Positions 9,358 to 17,804 of a stretch of DNA of 64,000 nt are shown here, in pieces. The position numbers were made by a program, and so were the translations under genes. The notes below the pieces were generated by a model, which worked only from the letters and a program-made list of their open reading frames with translations, did no database searches and was not told the origin of the DNA. Origin of the DNA: Pseudomonadota bacterium (GTDB taxonomy: Bacteria; Pseudomonadota; Alphaproteobacteria; Sneathiellales; Sneathiellaceae). Location: positions 45,991-109,990 of the forward strand of contig JANSXH010000015.1 of assembly GCA_024743055.1 (NCBI GenBank). The letters are read 5' to 3'. The first letter of the stretch is position 1, and every line of letters begins with the position of its first letter.

Positions 9358-10644
9358 TTAGTACATAGCTTTTTCGCAGCCGCCGCAGACGAAAGGATAT
9401 GTCCAGTCGGCTGTCAGCTTTGCGCTTTCCGGAATAAAGTCACTCCAGGCATCGCCCTTGACCACACCATCGGTGCTCCAGACTGTTTCAATCTGGCCGT
9501 CATCCTGAATTTCACCGATAAGAACCGGTTTGGACAGGTGATGGTTGGAATTCATGACGGCTGTGCCACCGGTCAGGTTCTTGACTTCCTGGCCATACAT
9601 GGCTTGGCGAACGGCATCGATGTCGGTAGTGCCGGCCTGTTTAACAGCCTGCTCCCACATCTTGAAACCGATATAGGTGGCTTCCATTGGATCGTTGGTG
9701 ACTCGATCTTCGTCACCAATAAAAGCATGCCATTTCTTGATGAAGGTGTCGTTGTTCTCGTCTTCAACGCTCATGAAATAGTTCCAGGCAGCGAGGTGAC
9801 CGACGAGAGGACCAGTGTCCAACCCTGCCAGCTCTTCTTCACCCACGGAGAAGGCGACGACCGGAATGTCAGATGCTTCAATGCCCTGATTACCGAGTTC
9901 CTTGTAGAACGGGACGTTGGCATCACCGTTAATGGTAGAAACCACAGCGGTTTTCTTGCCTTCAGAACCGAACTTCTTGATGTCGGAAACAATGGTCTGC
10001 CAATCGGAATGTCCGAACGGTGTATAGCTGATCATGATGTCTTCATCGGCAACACCCTTGGACTTGAGGAAGGCCTCAAGGATCTTGTTGGTGGTGCGCG
10101 GATAGACATAGTCGGTTCCGGCAAGAACCCAGCGCTTGACGTTGCCGCCTTCTTCGCTCATCAGATATTCAACAGCCGGAATGGCTTGCTGGTTCGGCGC
10201 GGCGCCTGTGTAGAACACATTGCGAGAGCTTTCTTCGCCCTCATACTGAACCGGATAGAAGAGCATGCTGTTGAGCTCCTCGAAGACAGGAAGGACGGAT
10301 TTGCGGGACACGGATGTCCAGCAACCGAACACGACGTCCACTTTCTCTACTTCAATCAACTCACGGGCTTTCTCAGCGAATAACGGCCAGTCGGAGGCCG
10401 GGTCGACCACTACAGCCTCGACCTTTTTGCCTAGCAACCCGCCGTTCTTGTTGAGATCATCGACCATCATCAGAACCGCATCCTTCAAGGTGGTTTCTGA
10501 AATCGCCATGGTTCCGGACAGGGAATGAAGCACCCCGACCTTGATCACATCATCCGCTGCCTGGGCCGCTCCCAGACCGAGAGCGCTTGTCGCCATCATG
10601 GCCGCCCCCGCTACTAATCCTGCTACTTTGCGTAGTCCTAACAT
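9358..10644 (-). CDS. urtA: Urea ABC transporter substrate-binding protein UrtA
   Basis: This is the periplasmic urea-binding protein. The start is the ATG at 10644, preceded by a strong GGAGG 8 bases upstream; the frame is open further (to 10752) but that region holds the promoter. Residues 1-30 form a Sec signal peptide with cleavage after AQA. The mature part begins DDVIKVGVLHSLSGTMAISET and contains FGCWTSVSRKSVLPVFEE and LNSMLFYPVQYEGEES (in pieces), the hallmarks of UrtA/AmiC-like binding proteins. The 428-residue length fits. It is the first gene of the urt-ure operon. Confidence 0.96.
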   Translation of the reverse strand: MLGLRKVAGLVAGAAMMATSALGLGAAQAADDVIKVGVLHSLSGTMAISETTLKDAVLMMVDDLNKNGGLLGKKVEAVVVDPASDWPLFAEKARELIEVEKVDVVFGCWTSVSRKSVLPVFEELNSMLFYPVQYEGEESSRNVFYTGAAPNQQAIPAVEYLMSEEGGNVKRWVLAGTDYVYPRTTNKILEAFLKSKGVADEDIMISYTPFGHSDWQTIVSDIKKFGSEGKKTAVVSTINGDANVPFYKELGNQGIEASDIPVVAFSVGEEELAGLDTGPLVGHLAAWNYFMSVEDENNDTFIKKWHAFIGDEDRVTNDPMEATYIGFKMWEQAVKQAGTTDIDAVRQAMYGQEVKNLTGGTAVMNSNHHLSKPVLIGEIQDDGQIETVWSTDGVVKGDAWSDFIPESAKLTADWTYPFVCGGCEKAMY

Positions 10645-10690
10645 TGCTTTCGCCTCCACTAGGTAATTGTTTTTGCAATGCAGCATCAAT

Positions 10691-10706
10691 GGCAAAGACC
10701 GTGCCA
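10691..10706 (-). promoter_or_regulatory. Sigma-54 promoter of the urt-ure operon
   Basis: Read on the minus strand the site is TGGCAC, then GGTCT, then TTGCC: the -24 GG and -12 GC are exactly 10 bases apart, and only the last base differs from the TGGCAC-N5-TTGCW consensus. It lies 47 bases upstream of the urtA ATG, giving a leader of about 35 bases. A sigma-54 promoter on a urea-use operon fits nitrogen-limited activation by NtrC. Confidence 0.85.
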
Positions 10707-10824
10707 AAATAGACTTGGAAGCAGAATTATTATCGTAAGTTATTGGAATCAAACAAAAAATCTAAACGATATTTTGGCAAGGAAGAATTCTGCCGCGAAA
10801 GGAGGATGTGATTTCGTGGCTTTT

Positions 10825-10892
10825 TGTCTAATATTTAAGCAATTATTGGTTTTTTAGGATTTAGCTTCAACTTTCTGTCTAATTTTTGTGCA
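10825..10892 (-). promoter_or_regulatory. Two putative NtrC-type enhancer sites upstream of urtA
   Basis: Two 17-bp motifs, read on the minus strand as TGCTTAAATATTAGACA (10825-10841) and TGCACAAAAATTAGACA (10876-10892), lie 51 bp apart (about five helical turns). They are about 120-200 bp upstream of the sigma-54 element, the normal distance for an enhancer. The second has a good half match to the classical NtrC consensus (TGCAC and AAAAT). The same motif occurs upstream of glnK. The remaining sequence between urtA and the gene at 11007 (10645-11006) shows no gene. Confidence 0.55.
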
Positions 10893-11006
10893 AAACATAC
10901 TCAATACGATTACTCACCTTCCGATTTATTTGTTGGTCTTCCCTAAACTGACATGCAATGATCCTATCGTCGAAACAGGCGCAAGAATTCATCGGGAGAT
11001 AACAAT

Positions 11007-12311
11007 ATGAAGATAATAATGGGCATCCTCATGACAGGATTGGTAATGAGCAGCACGGCAATAGCGGACACAAACAGGGTTGATGGACAGCGACCGGATG
11101 CACCGGAACTGGCGGCGCCGGGTCCGAATGCGGTCGGCGTGCGCACTCTCAATCTGGTCAATAAAGACCAGATCGATATCGTCAATGTCAAAGATGGCAA
11201 GAAGCCCATGTATGATCGACCTCTGACTGTTGAGGTCTGGTATCCCTCTGATGGCGCTACACGCGGCGGCGAATATAAGAATGTCTTTTTACGCGATGGC
11301 AAGACCCAGGTCACCCTGCATGGACAGGCCGCCCGGGATGCTGCCCCAGCTGAGACCGGGAAGCCTTATCCGCTGATTATCATCTCCCACGGCTATCCGG
11401 GTAATCGCTTCCTGATGAGCCATTTCGGCGAGAACCTGGCCTCCAAAGGCTATGTGGTTGCCTCCATCGATCATACGGACAGTACCTATGAGAATAAGGT
11501 CGCTTTTGGCAGCACCCTGGTCAACCGTCCGCTTGATCAGCTTTTCGTTCTGAATGAGATGGAACGGCTGGGTAAGGACAAAGATAGCTTCCTGAACGGT
11601 ATGGTTGATAGTTCTGAGACCGGCCTAATCGGATATTCCATGGGCGGCTATGGTGCGGTGATCACGGCAGGTGGCGGTGTAACTAAGGCCAGCACTGAAT
11701 ATACCTGGGGCGGCCCGGACGGCACTCTTGAAATCAACATGGCGGGAACCAAAGAACATGAAGCGCTGATTGACGAGCGTTTTAAATCCATTGTCTCGAT
11801 TGCCCCCTGGGGCATGACAGCTGGCTTTTGGGATGCAGAAGGTCTTGCCGGTGTGCGTAAACCCATCTTTTTCATCGCGGGTAGTGACGATAGCACGTCC
11901 GGGTATGAAAAAGGCGTCCGGGCTATGTACGAAAACTCTATCAATGCCGATCGTTATCTACTGACCTATGAATATGCCAACCATAATGCCGCGGCACCGA
12001 TCCCGGCGCCTGTTGAATCCTGGAAGCCCGTTGATAATCTCGACTTCGTACCGTTCGAACATTATGCGGATCCGGTCTGGGATACCTTGCGGATGAACAA
12101 TATCGCCCAGCATTTCATCACCGCCTATTTCGATTTGACCCTGAAAGGCAATAAGGAGATGGAAGCCTATCTTGATCTGGTTCCAACCTCCGGTGAAGCG
12201 ATTTATGCCATTGATAAGGATGGCAAGGCCAAGCCTGAGCACAACTACTGGAAAGGCTTTGCCAACAACAAGGCCAAGGGTCTCCGGCTTGAGCATATGA
12301 GCCCGAAATAG
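11007..12311 (+). CDS. Secreted alpha/beta hydrolase (dienelactone hydrolase / PAF-acetylhydrolase-like)
   Basis: An exported serine hydrolase of unknown substrate. A signal peptide covers residues 1-21 (ending AIAD). The alpha/beta-hydrolase core has PLIIISHGYPGNRF (oxyanion region), the nucleophile elbow GYSMGGYGA with Ser at about 211, a likely acid residue in IAGSDDSTSG near 290, and a catalytic His in YANHNAAAP near 330. The 434-residue length with a long lid resembles the PAF-acetylhydrolase-like family. The start is supported by GGGAG 8 bases upstream. It is transcribed divergently from urtA and followed 10 bases later by the glutathionyl-hydroquinone reductase gene. Confidence 0.82.
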   Translation: MKIIMGILMTGLVMSSTAIADTNRVDGQRPDAPELAAPGPNAVGVRTLNLVNKDQIDIVNVKDGKKPMYDRPLTVEVWYPSDGATRGGEYKNVFLRDGKTQVTLHGQAARDAAPAETGKPYPLIIISHGYPGNRFLMSHFGENLASKGYVVASIDHTDSTYENKVAFGSTLVNRPLDQLFVLNEMERLGKDKDSFLNGMVDSSETGLIGYSMGGYGAVITAGGGVTKASTEYTWGGPDGTLEINMAGTKEHEALIDERFKSIVSIAPWGMTAGFWDAEGLAGVRKPIFFIAGSDDSTSGYEKGVRAMYENSINADRYLLTYEYANHNAAAPIPAPVESWKPVDNLDFVPFEHYADPVWDTLRMNNIAQHFITAYFDLTLKGNKEMEAYLDLVPTSGEAIYAIDKDGKAKPEHNYWKGFANNKAKGLRLEHMSPK

Positions 12312-12321
12312 GGCCAGACGC

Positions 12322-13272
12322 ATGGGACGCCTGGTAGAAGGTGACTGGGTTGCGACGGGAGCGGACCCCCGCAAAAAGGGAGGCCGCTTCCAGCGATCTG
12401 ACACTCAGTTCCGCAACTGGATCACGGCGGATGGATCGACGGGCTTCAAAGCCGAAGCCGGACGCTATCATCTGTTTGTCTCCCATGCCTGCCCCTGGGC
12501 CCATCGGACGATGATTTTCCGCAAACTCAAAGGCCTCACCGATATGATCTCGGTCACCTATGTGGATCCGATGATGCTCGAGAACGGCTGGGAGATCAAA
12601 ACCGACAGCCCGGTGCCGGATGCGCGCTATATGTATCATGTTTATCAGGCGGCCGATGCCCATTATACGGGTCAATGCAGTGTGCCCGTCCTCTGGGACA
12701 AGACAAAAAACACCATCGTCTCTAACGAGTCTTCCGAGATTATCCGCATGTTCAATGACGCCTTCGGCGATCTCGGTGCTGACCCTCACGATTTTTATCC
12801 AGAAGCCCTGCGGCCCGAGATTGATGAGGTCAATGAGCGCATCTATCACAGCCTCAATAACGGCGTCTATAAAAGCGGCTTTGCCCGCACCCAGGAGGCG
12901 TATGACGAAAATGTCGAGGTCCTGTTCGACACCGTCGACTGGTTGGAGAAGCGCCTCTCCGCCCAGAAATATCTTGCGGGCTCTGAGATAACCGAAGCTG
13001 ACTGGCGGCTCTTCACGACCCTGATCCGCTTCGATGCGGTCTATTTCGGTCATTTTAAATGTAACAAGAAGCGTATTATCGACTATCCCAATCTCGATAA
13101 CTATCTGAGAGAGCTTTATCAGATGCCCGGCATCGCTGAAACCGTCGTCATGGATGAAATCAAGACCCACTATTACGGCAGCCACGAGACGGTCAATCCC
13201 ACTCGCATCGTCCCCAAAGGCCCCCTTCTCGATTTCACTGCCCCTCATAATCGGGATAGGTTTGACACCTAA
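12322..13272 (+). CDS. Glutathionyl-hydroquinone reductase (GST Xi class, YqjG/PcpF-like)
   Basis: These enzymes reduce glutathionyl-hydroquinones back to hydroquinones with glutathione, detoxifying quinone adducts in the cytoplasm. The 316-residue length and the active-site motif SHACPWAHR with catalytic Cys57 are diagnostic; the C-terminal GST domain includes NVEVLFDTVDWLEKRLS and YLAGSEITEADWRLF. It follows the secreted hydrolase by 10 bases and may be co-transcribed, though the functional link is unclear. Confidence 0.92.
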   Translation: MGRLVEGDWVATGADPRKKGGRFQRSDTQFRNWITADGSTGFKAEAGRYHLFVSHACPWAHRTMIFRKLKGLTDMISVTYVDPMMLENGWEIKTDSPVPDARYMYHVYQAADAHYTGQCSVPVLWDKTKNTIVSNESSEIIRMFNDAFGDLGADPHDFYPEALRPEIDEVNERIYHSLNNGVYKSGFARTQEAYDENVEVLFDTVDWLEKRLSAQKYLAGSEITEADWRLFTTLIRFDAVYFGHFKCNKKRIIDYPNLDNYLRELYQMPGIAETVVMDEIKTHYYGSHETVNPTRIVPKGPLLDFTAPHNRDRFDT

Positions 13273-13387
13273 TCGAGCTTCCTCCCTCACCTAACCGTGA
13301 CATCCCGTGTCCGGCTTGTGCATTGACCTATTTGTTGCCCGATGGAACACTTTTGCCGATTTTTTTGACGGCTGAGGAGGCAGGAAA

Positions 13388-13855
13388 ATGCGGGAGACAA
13401 CGGGGATGACGGCGGACTATAGCCGGCGGGATGCGCTGGCGATGCTTATCTTGCGGCTCGGGCTTTCCTGGTTCCTGTTTGTCTGGGCGGTCAACAAGAT
13501 CCTCGTGCCCGAGCAATATGTCCGTATCTGGGGCTATTTCCATGGCATCGATATTGGCGCCACGATGCCATATTTCATGGGCAGCGCCCAAATTTTGATC
13601 TGCGTGCTGGCGGCCTTAGGACTTTGGCGTGTAGTGACCTACGCGCTTTTATTCCTCATGCATCTGGTCACCGTCATTGTCATCTTCCCAAGCCTGATTG
13701 CCCCTTTCGTGGTCGAAGACGGCTTCCCCACCAACCGCAACAGTTCCATCGCGCTAGCCGCCCTCGCCAGTTTCGCCGCCCTCTGGCTCCTCCGCGCCCA
13801 TGACCACTGGTCGATGGACGCCTGGTTGAAGCGGCGGAAGGTGGCAGCGGGTTAG
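13388..13855 (+). CDS. DoxX-like four-helix membrane protein
   Basis: A small integral membrane protein of 155 residues with four hydrophobic helices (about 16-38, 54-76, 79-101 and 118-138). The early segment LILRLGLSWFLFVWAVNKIL has the DoxX-family look. Function is not established for this subgroup. Starts at residue 1 (13388, preceded by GAGGAGG) or at the ATG at residue 7 are both possible; the GAGGAGG favours the first. It ends 30 bases before the convergent SHMT-like gene. Confidence 0.7.
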   Translation: MRETTGMTADYSRRDALAMLILRLGLSWFLFVWAVNKILVPEQYVRIWGYFHGIDIGATMPYFMGSAQILICVLAALGLWRVVTYALLFLMHLVTVIVIFPSLIAPFVVEDGFPTNRNSSIALAALASFAALWLLRAHDHWSMDAWLKRRKVAAG

Positions 13856-13885
13856 AGCTCGCGGAGGAGCAGGCTCATCTCTACC

Positions 13886-15193
13886 CTAATGGATGAAATG
13901 CAAATCAGCGAATTGCCGCCGCCAGTCGGAGACTTCAGCAAGGATCTGCTCCCCGGAGAGGGCTCGGGCGATGAAGGAGGCAAGTTCCTCGGCATCTTTG
14001 GCGGTCATGCCCCAGCGAACCAATTCGGGCGTGCCGATGCGAAGTCCATTCATATCGCCCGCGACAGGCGCGACAGGCAATCCGATACCGCAGGTGAGAA
14101 AGCCGCTTTGACGTAAGAGTTTGGAGGCTGATTGCCCGCCGCCAAAAGCCTCTGCGAGAACGGCAAACTGATGGGAGTTGGTAAAGCCGTTTGCACCTGA
14201 GAATACAGGTATCCCTTTCGCATCCAGGCTCGCCGCCAGGGCCTGCGACATCGAAATCATGGTTCTTGAATAGTCCGAACCGAAATCCCGCCAGTCGAGC
14301 ATGGTTACGGCGAGGGCCGCGGACTTGGCCGCATCAAAGTTGGCCGTCATCCCGGGGAAGGCAATGGCATCCAGGGCTTTCGCAATCTCGGCATCATTGG
14401 AGACGATCAATCCTCCGGCCGGTCCGCCAAGGCTCTTATAGGTGCTCATGGTCATGAAATGTGCGCCGTTATCTAGCGGATTGGACCAGGCTTTGCCGGC
14501 AATCACCCCGCATTGGTGCGCGGCATCGAACATCACTTTGGCGTCTATTTCATCGGCAATGGTCCGCACGTCGGCGACGGGATGCTCAAACAGATTGAGG
14601 CTGCCGCCGACGGTGATCAGTTTGGGCCGTTCTTTCAAGGCAAGCTGACGCAACTGATCGAGATCGATTGTATAGCCGTCCGCGTGAGCGGGGGCGTCAA
14701 TCGACTGCAGCCCATAAAGCCCGGCGCAGCCGGCGGCATGATGGGTGACATGGCCGCCAATAGACGCTGGCGGGGCGATGATCTTGTCGCCCGGCTTGCA
14801 GGTCGCCATAAAGCCATAGAGATTTGCGATAGCGCCGGAGGGGACGCGGATCTCCGCAAATTTGGCGTCGAAAATCTCGGCACAGAGCTCGGCGGCAATG
14901 ATTTCGATTTCCTCAATGGCCTCCAATCCCATTTCGTATTTGTCACCGGGATAGCCGAGGGACGGGCGCGAACCAATCCCGGATGCCAAAAGCGCCTCCG
15001 CCTTCGGGTTCATCACATTCGTGGCCGGGTTGAGGTTGAAACACTCTTTCTCGTGAATGGCCCGATTGCGCTCCGCCAAGGCCTGAATTCGGTCAAGAAG
15101 GTCTTTTGAAGAGGCGACGGATGCCTGTGTCGCGATATCCTCTACGAAAGTTTCGACTGCCGTCGGCACCCAATCTCTTTGAGCTAAAGTCAT
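13886..15193 (-). CDS. Serine hydroxymethyltransferase-like PLP enzyme (divergent paralogue)
   Basis: A fold-type I PLP enzyme related to SHMT. It retains SLGYPGDKYEMG (equivalent of SHMT's GYPGKRYYGG), FDAAHQCGVIAG (PLP-ring Asp) and the Schiff-base lysine in STYKSLGGPAGG. In canonical SHMT that last motif is TTTHKTLRGPRGG; here the residue before the lysine is Tyr instead of His and the arginines are lost, so the substrate is probably not plain serine/glycine with tetrahydrofolate. Related enzymes act as alpha-methylserine hydroxymethyltransferases or beta-hydroxy-amino acid aldolases; which applies here is unknown. The start is the ATG at 15193 with GGAGG 7 bases upstream (435 residues). 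A LysR regulator is divergent to it. Confidence 0.8.
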   Translation of the reverse strand: MTLAQRDWVPTAVETFVEDIATQASVASSKDLLDRIQALAERNRAIHEKECFNLNPATNVMNPKAEALLASGIGSRPSLGYPGDKYEMGLEAIEEIEIIAAELCAEIFDAKFAEIRVPSGAIANLYGFMATCKPGDKIIAPPASIGGHVTHHAAGCAGLYGLQSIDAPAHADGYTIDLDQLRQLALKERPKLITVGGSLNLFEHPVADVRTIADEIDAKVMFDAAHQCGVIAGKAWSNPLDNGAHFMTMSTYKSLGGPAGGLIVSNDAEIAKALDAIAFPGMTANFDAAKSAALAVTMLDWRDFGSDYSRTMISMSQALAASLDAKGIPVFSGANGFTNSHQFAVLAEAFGGGQSASKLLRQSGFLTCGIGLPVAPVAGDMNGLRIGTPELVRWGMTAKDAEELASFIARALSGEQILAEVSDWRRQFADLHFIH

Positions 15194-15243
15194 TCTTCTT
15201 CCTCCAATATTTCTGTCAGCCTGATCGAACAGGGATGACAATG

Positions 15244-15256
15244 CAAATCAGATTTG
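15244..15256. promoter_or_regulatory. Palindrome in the SHMT-like/LysR divergent region
   Basis: A perfect 13-bp palindrome, CAAATC-A-GATTTG, lies in the 98-base region between the divergent SHMT-like and LysR genes. LysR regulators usually bind T-N11-A dyads in exactly such positions, so this is a candidate operator. The assignment is by position only. Confidence 0.45.
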
Positions 15257-15291
15257 ATATTTCTTGGCGTAGAAAAACTAAGGCTATTCCT

Positions 15292-16170
15292 ATGAGCGTT
15301 GCGCCGCCCCGCCCGAAAGGGCCCCCATTGAATGCCATGCGCGCCTTTGAGGCGGCAGCCCGTCATTGCAGCTTTGTCGCGGCTGGTGAGGAACTGAACG
15401 TGACGCCGGGTGCGGTATCGCAGCATGTCAAAACGCTCGAGACCTGGTCCGGTGTCTCTTTGTTCCAACGAAATGCCCAGGGCGTGGAGCTCACAGCCGC
15501 GGGCCGCAGCCTTCTCAAAGATTTTAGCGACGCTTTTGATGCAATTGCAGTTGCCACCCATTCTTTGAGGAATTTAAGTCCGGATGCGGATGTTCATATT
15601 GCAGCCCTGCCCTCAATTGCCCAGCTCTGGCTACCGACACGCCTTGGAAAAATACGCGGCCATTTTCCTGATTTGAACTTTTCGGTCACGGCCCTTGAAA
15701 CACCCCCGAGCCTTACTCGGGACCTCTTTGATTTGTCAGTTTTCTTTGGCGTCCCTGATGACAGTCTCAATCAGATCGTTCTTGCCCCGGATGAGGTTTT
15801 CCCGGTCTGTTCCCCCAAGCTGGCAAAGCAGATAGCGAAGGGCCAAAAACTCGATTCCTTTGCGCTTCTGCATGATCAGACCTGGCATGATGACTGGGCG
15901 ACATGGTCGAAAAATTCAGGAATTCCCCTTGAAGATCCGGAGAGTGGGCCACGCTATTCACTCTATAGCCTTGCCGTGGAGGAAGCGAAAGCCGGGGCTG
16001 GCATCCTGTTAGGCCACACCTGTTTGCTTGAGGAGGCGCTCGCAGCAGGAACTCTCGTCCCGGTTTTTGATAAGAGCTATTCGAGCGGCCGGTCTCTTAT
16101 TCTGAGTCTTCCTCACGCGTCACGGCGCCGCGCAGAAATCAACGATATTGGAAAATTACTTCAACTCTAG
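15292..16170 (+). CDS. LysR-family regulator (GcvA-like)
   Basis: A transcription regulator with an N-terminal winged HTH (LNAMRAFEAAARHCSFVAAGEELNVTPGAVSQHVKTLE, in pieces, residues about 10-45) and a C-terminal periplasmic-binding-like effector domain. The AFEAAARHxSFxxAxxELxVTPxAVSxxVKxLE pattern is that of the GcvA subgroup, which often controls amino acid or one-carbon genes. I place the start at the ATG at 15292 (292 residues) because the domain begins there; the frame is open upstream to 15106 inside the neighbouring gene. By position it most likely regulates the divergent SHMT-like gene. Confidence 0.85.
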   Translation: MSVAPPRPKGPPLNAMRAFEAAARHCSFVAAGEELNVTPGAVSQHVKTLETWSGVSLFQRNAQGVELTAAGRSLLKDFSDAFDAIAVATHSLRNLSPDADVHIAALPSIAQLWLPTRLGKIRGHFPDLNFSVTALETPPSLTRDLFDLSVFFGVPDDSLNQIVLAPDEVFPVCSPKLAKQIAKGQKLDSFALLHDQTWHDDWATWSKNSGIPLEDPESGPRYSLYSLAVEEAKAGAGILLGHTCLLEEALAAGTLVPVFDKSYSSGRSLILSLPHASRRRAEINDIGKLLQL

Positions 16171-16199
16171 ATATGGAACCGGAAAAGATCGACCGGCTC

Positions 16200-16868
16200 C
16201 TAATTCTGCAAGAGGGATGGCAGAGAGTCCTTGATATCAGTTTTGTGGCTCACCAGGGCCCCGAGACCGGCGCGGACCCCTGCAGCGGCCGTCTCGGCGG
16301 ACATGCTGGGGGTCCCGAGATTTTCGTCGCGCGCGGCAACTTCCGGCAATTGCGGCAGGTGGATCCAGCCGGCACGTACCTTCAGCTTTTGGGTCGCCAC
16401 ATGATGGAGGATGCCATACATCAGGTGATTGCAACAGAAAGTACCGGCCGCATCAGAAATATCGGCGGGGATTCCGGCCTCCCGCATGGCCTTGACCATG
16501 GCCCGGAGCGGCAGGCCGGTATAATAGGCCGCTGGTCCGTTCGGGGCTGTCAGATCATCCTGTAACTCAACCCCAGCATTATCATGAAGGCCGTAGCGGG
16601 TGCAGTCGTTGAGGTTCTGCGCAATCCGCTCTACCGTGATCATGGACCGTCCGACAAACTCTCCCATCATCACAACAGCTTCGGGCTGCAGCTCATCCAT
16701 GGCTGCTTTGACAGCGTCAACGCTGGTGAAATAAGTGCTGGGGACAATGCGGGCCACGACCTTGCTTTCCCCGATTTTCTGCCCGTCCAGGCGGTGCGCA
16801 ACCTGCTCGGCCGGATTGATCGGAGTATTCCCATAGGGCTCAAACCCGGTCAGTAATATGGTTCCCAT
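16200..16868 (-). CDS. pcp: Pyroglutamyl-peptidase I
   Basis: A cytoplasmic cysteine peptidase (family C15) that removes N-terminal pyroglutamate. The start at 16868 (MGTILLTGFEPYG) is preceded by AAGGAG. The catalytic triad is visible: Glu80 (SMITVERIAQN), Cys146 (AGTFCCNHLMY) and His170 (AGWIHLPQLPE). The 222-residue length is standard. It lies 22 bases downstream of the DDAH-like gene and is probably in the same transcription unit. It is convergent with the LysR gene. Confidence 0.94.
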   Translation of the reverse strand: MGTILLTGFEPYGNTPINPAEQVAHRLDGQKIGESKVVARIVPSTYFTSVDAVKAAMDELQPEAVVMMGEFVGRSMITVERIAQNLNDCTRYGLHDNAGVELQDDLTAPNGPAAYYTGLPLRAMVKAMREAGIPADISDAAGTFCCNHLMYGILHHVATQKLKVRAGWIHLPQLPEVAARDENLGTPSMSAETAAAGVRAGLGALVSHKTDIKDSLPSLLQN

Positions 16869-16890
16869 CACTTTCTCTCCTTTCCGGTTT

Positions 16891-17688
16891 TTATGGCTTG
16901 GGCGGTGTAAATCGCAAGGACATGCAGGACAGGCCGCCATCGACACGGGCGGCCTGACTGGTCGCGAGTTCGGTGATCTGGTAACCGCGGTCCTGCAGGA
17001 GCTCAGCAGTTTTCGGATGGCCCTTGCTTAAAAACACCTGATCATTGACCCGGATCAGGTTGGCCGCTGCCTCTTCGCCTTCTGGACAGGCAATCGTCTC
17101 ATAATCGCCAAAGCAGCCGGAGGCGAGGATGGCCTCAGTTGCAAAGATGGTTTTCTCATCCAGCAAGCCGCATTCGGTTTTGAAATGCAGAATTTCAGGC
17201 GGCGTATTGACCAGGCGAAGGGGTCGCCCATCCGCTTCCACAAGTGGTCTCAACGCCTCGGCTCCGGCTTCATTGGTGCGTGCCGACAGGCCGATCAGGA
17301 CTTCGCGCTCGGTCGTTAGAATATCTCCGCCATCCACGAAGCCGCCCTCGGGGAGATCGAGGACCTTTGGGTAAAAGCGTCTGAGGCTGTCCCGCAATGT
17401 CTCCCGCTCCCCCAGTCGCGTCGGCGCGCCGGGGCGCAAAAGGATCGCCGCCCGCCTTAAACATAAAGCCGGATCCTCGATAAAAACCGAGTCGGGAAAG
17501 CCTTCGTCTGGCGGTAATTCCGCGACGGCGACACCTGCCTCCTTGAGGGCCGCCACATAGGCCGCATGCTCAATCTCGAAGATATTCGGATCCGGATCGG
17601 CCGTGCCGCCATCCCGAAGCCCCTTGGCGACACTGCGACCGGGTTTTCGGGTCAGGGCATGACTGAACTGATAGGAGGAAAATGTCAT
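16891..17688 (-). CDS. Dimethylargininase / arginine deiminase-like amidinotransferase-fold enzyme
   Basis: A guanidino-group-modifying enzyme of the DDAH family (hydrolyses methylated arginine to citrulline and methylamines). Motifs seen are FPDSVFIED, EGGFVDGGDIL, IGLSARTNEAGAEAL, the catalytic His in ILHFKTEC, and the nucleophilic Cys in GGLSCMSLRF near the C-terminus. The 265-residue length fits DDAH. The frame also opens at a TTG at 17697, but the ATG at 17688 with GAGGA about 9 bases upstream is better. Grouping with pyroglutamyl peptidase suggests salvage of modified peptides or amino acids. The exact substrate is not certain. Confidence 0.85.
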   Translation of the reverse strand: MTFSSYQFSHALTRKPGRSVAKGLRDGGTADPDPNIFEIEHAAYVAALKEAGVAVAELPPDEGFPDSVFIEDPALCLRRAAILLRPGAPTRLGERETLRDSLRRFYPKVLDLPEGGFVDGGDILTTEREVLIGLSARTNEAGAEALRPLVEADGRPLRLVNTPPEILHFKTECGLLDEKTIFATEAILASGCFGDYETIACPEGEEAAANLIRVNDQVFLSKGHPKTAELLQDRGYQITELATSQAARVDGGLSCMSLRFTPPKP

Positions 17689-17804
17689 TTCGGGCAATCC
17701 TCAAGCCGGAGAAAATTGGATGCGTGGCGCCGTCTTTGTCCTCAGACTACCTGCCTCCCGTCGAAAGGGAAATCAAAAAACACCGGCGTACTGGCGTCAA
17801 TTTT

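Noticed and set aside
9295..10383. 362-codon plus-strand frame across urtA
   Set aside because: It is the antisense of urtA, which has a signal peptide, a strong ribosome binding site and family motifs; the antisense frame shows no domain.
10780..10800. Plus-strand sigma-54 site at TTGGCAAGGAAGAATTC
   Set aside because: The GG-to-GC distance is 14 instead of 10 bases.
12118..13290. 390-codon minus-strand frame across the hydrolase and glutathionyl-hydroquinone reductase genes
   Set aside because: It runs antisense to two genes with clear catalytic motifs and has no recognisable domain.
15194..15291. Glycine riboswitch before the SHMT-like gene
   Set aside because: The leader is under 100 bases and lacks the glycine aptamer pattern; a LysR palindrome explains the region better.
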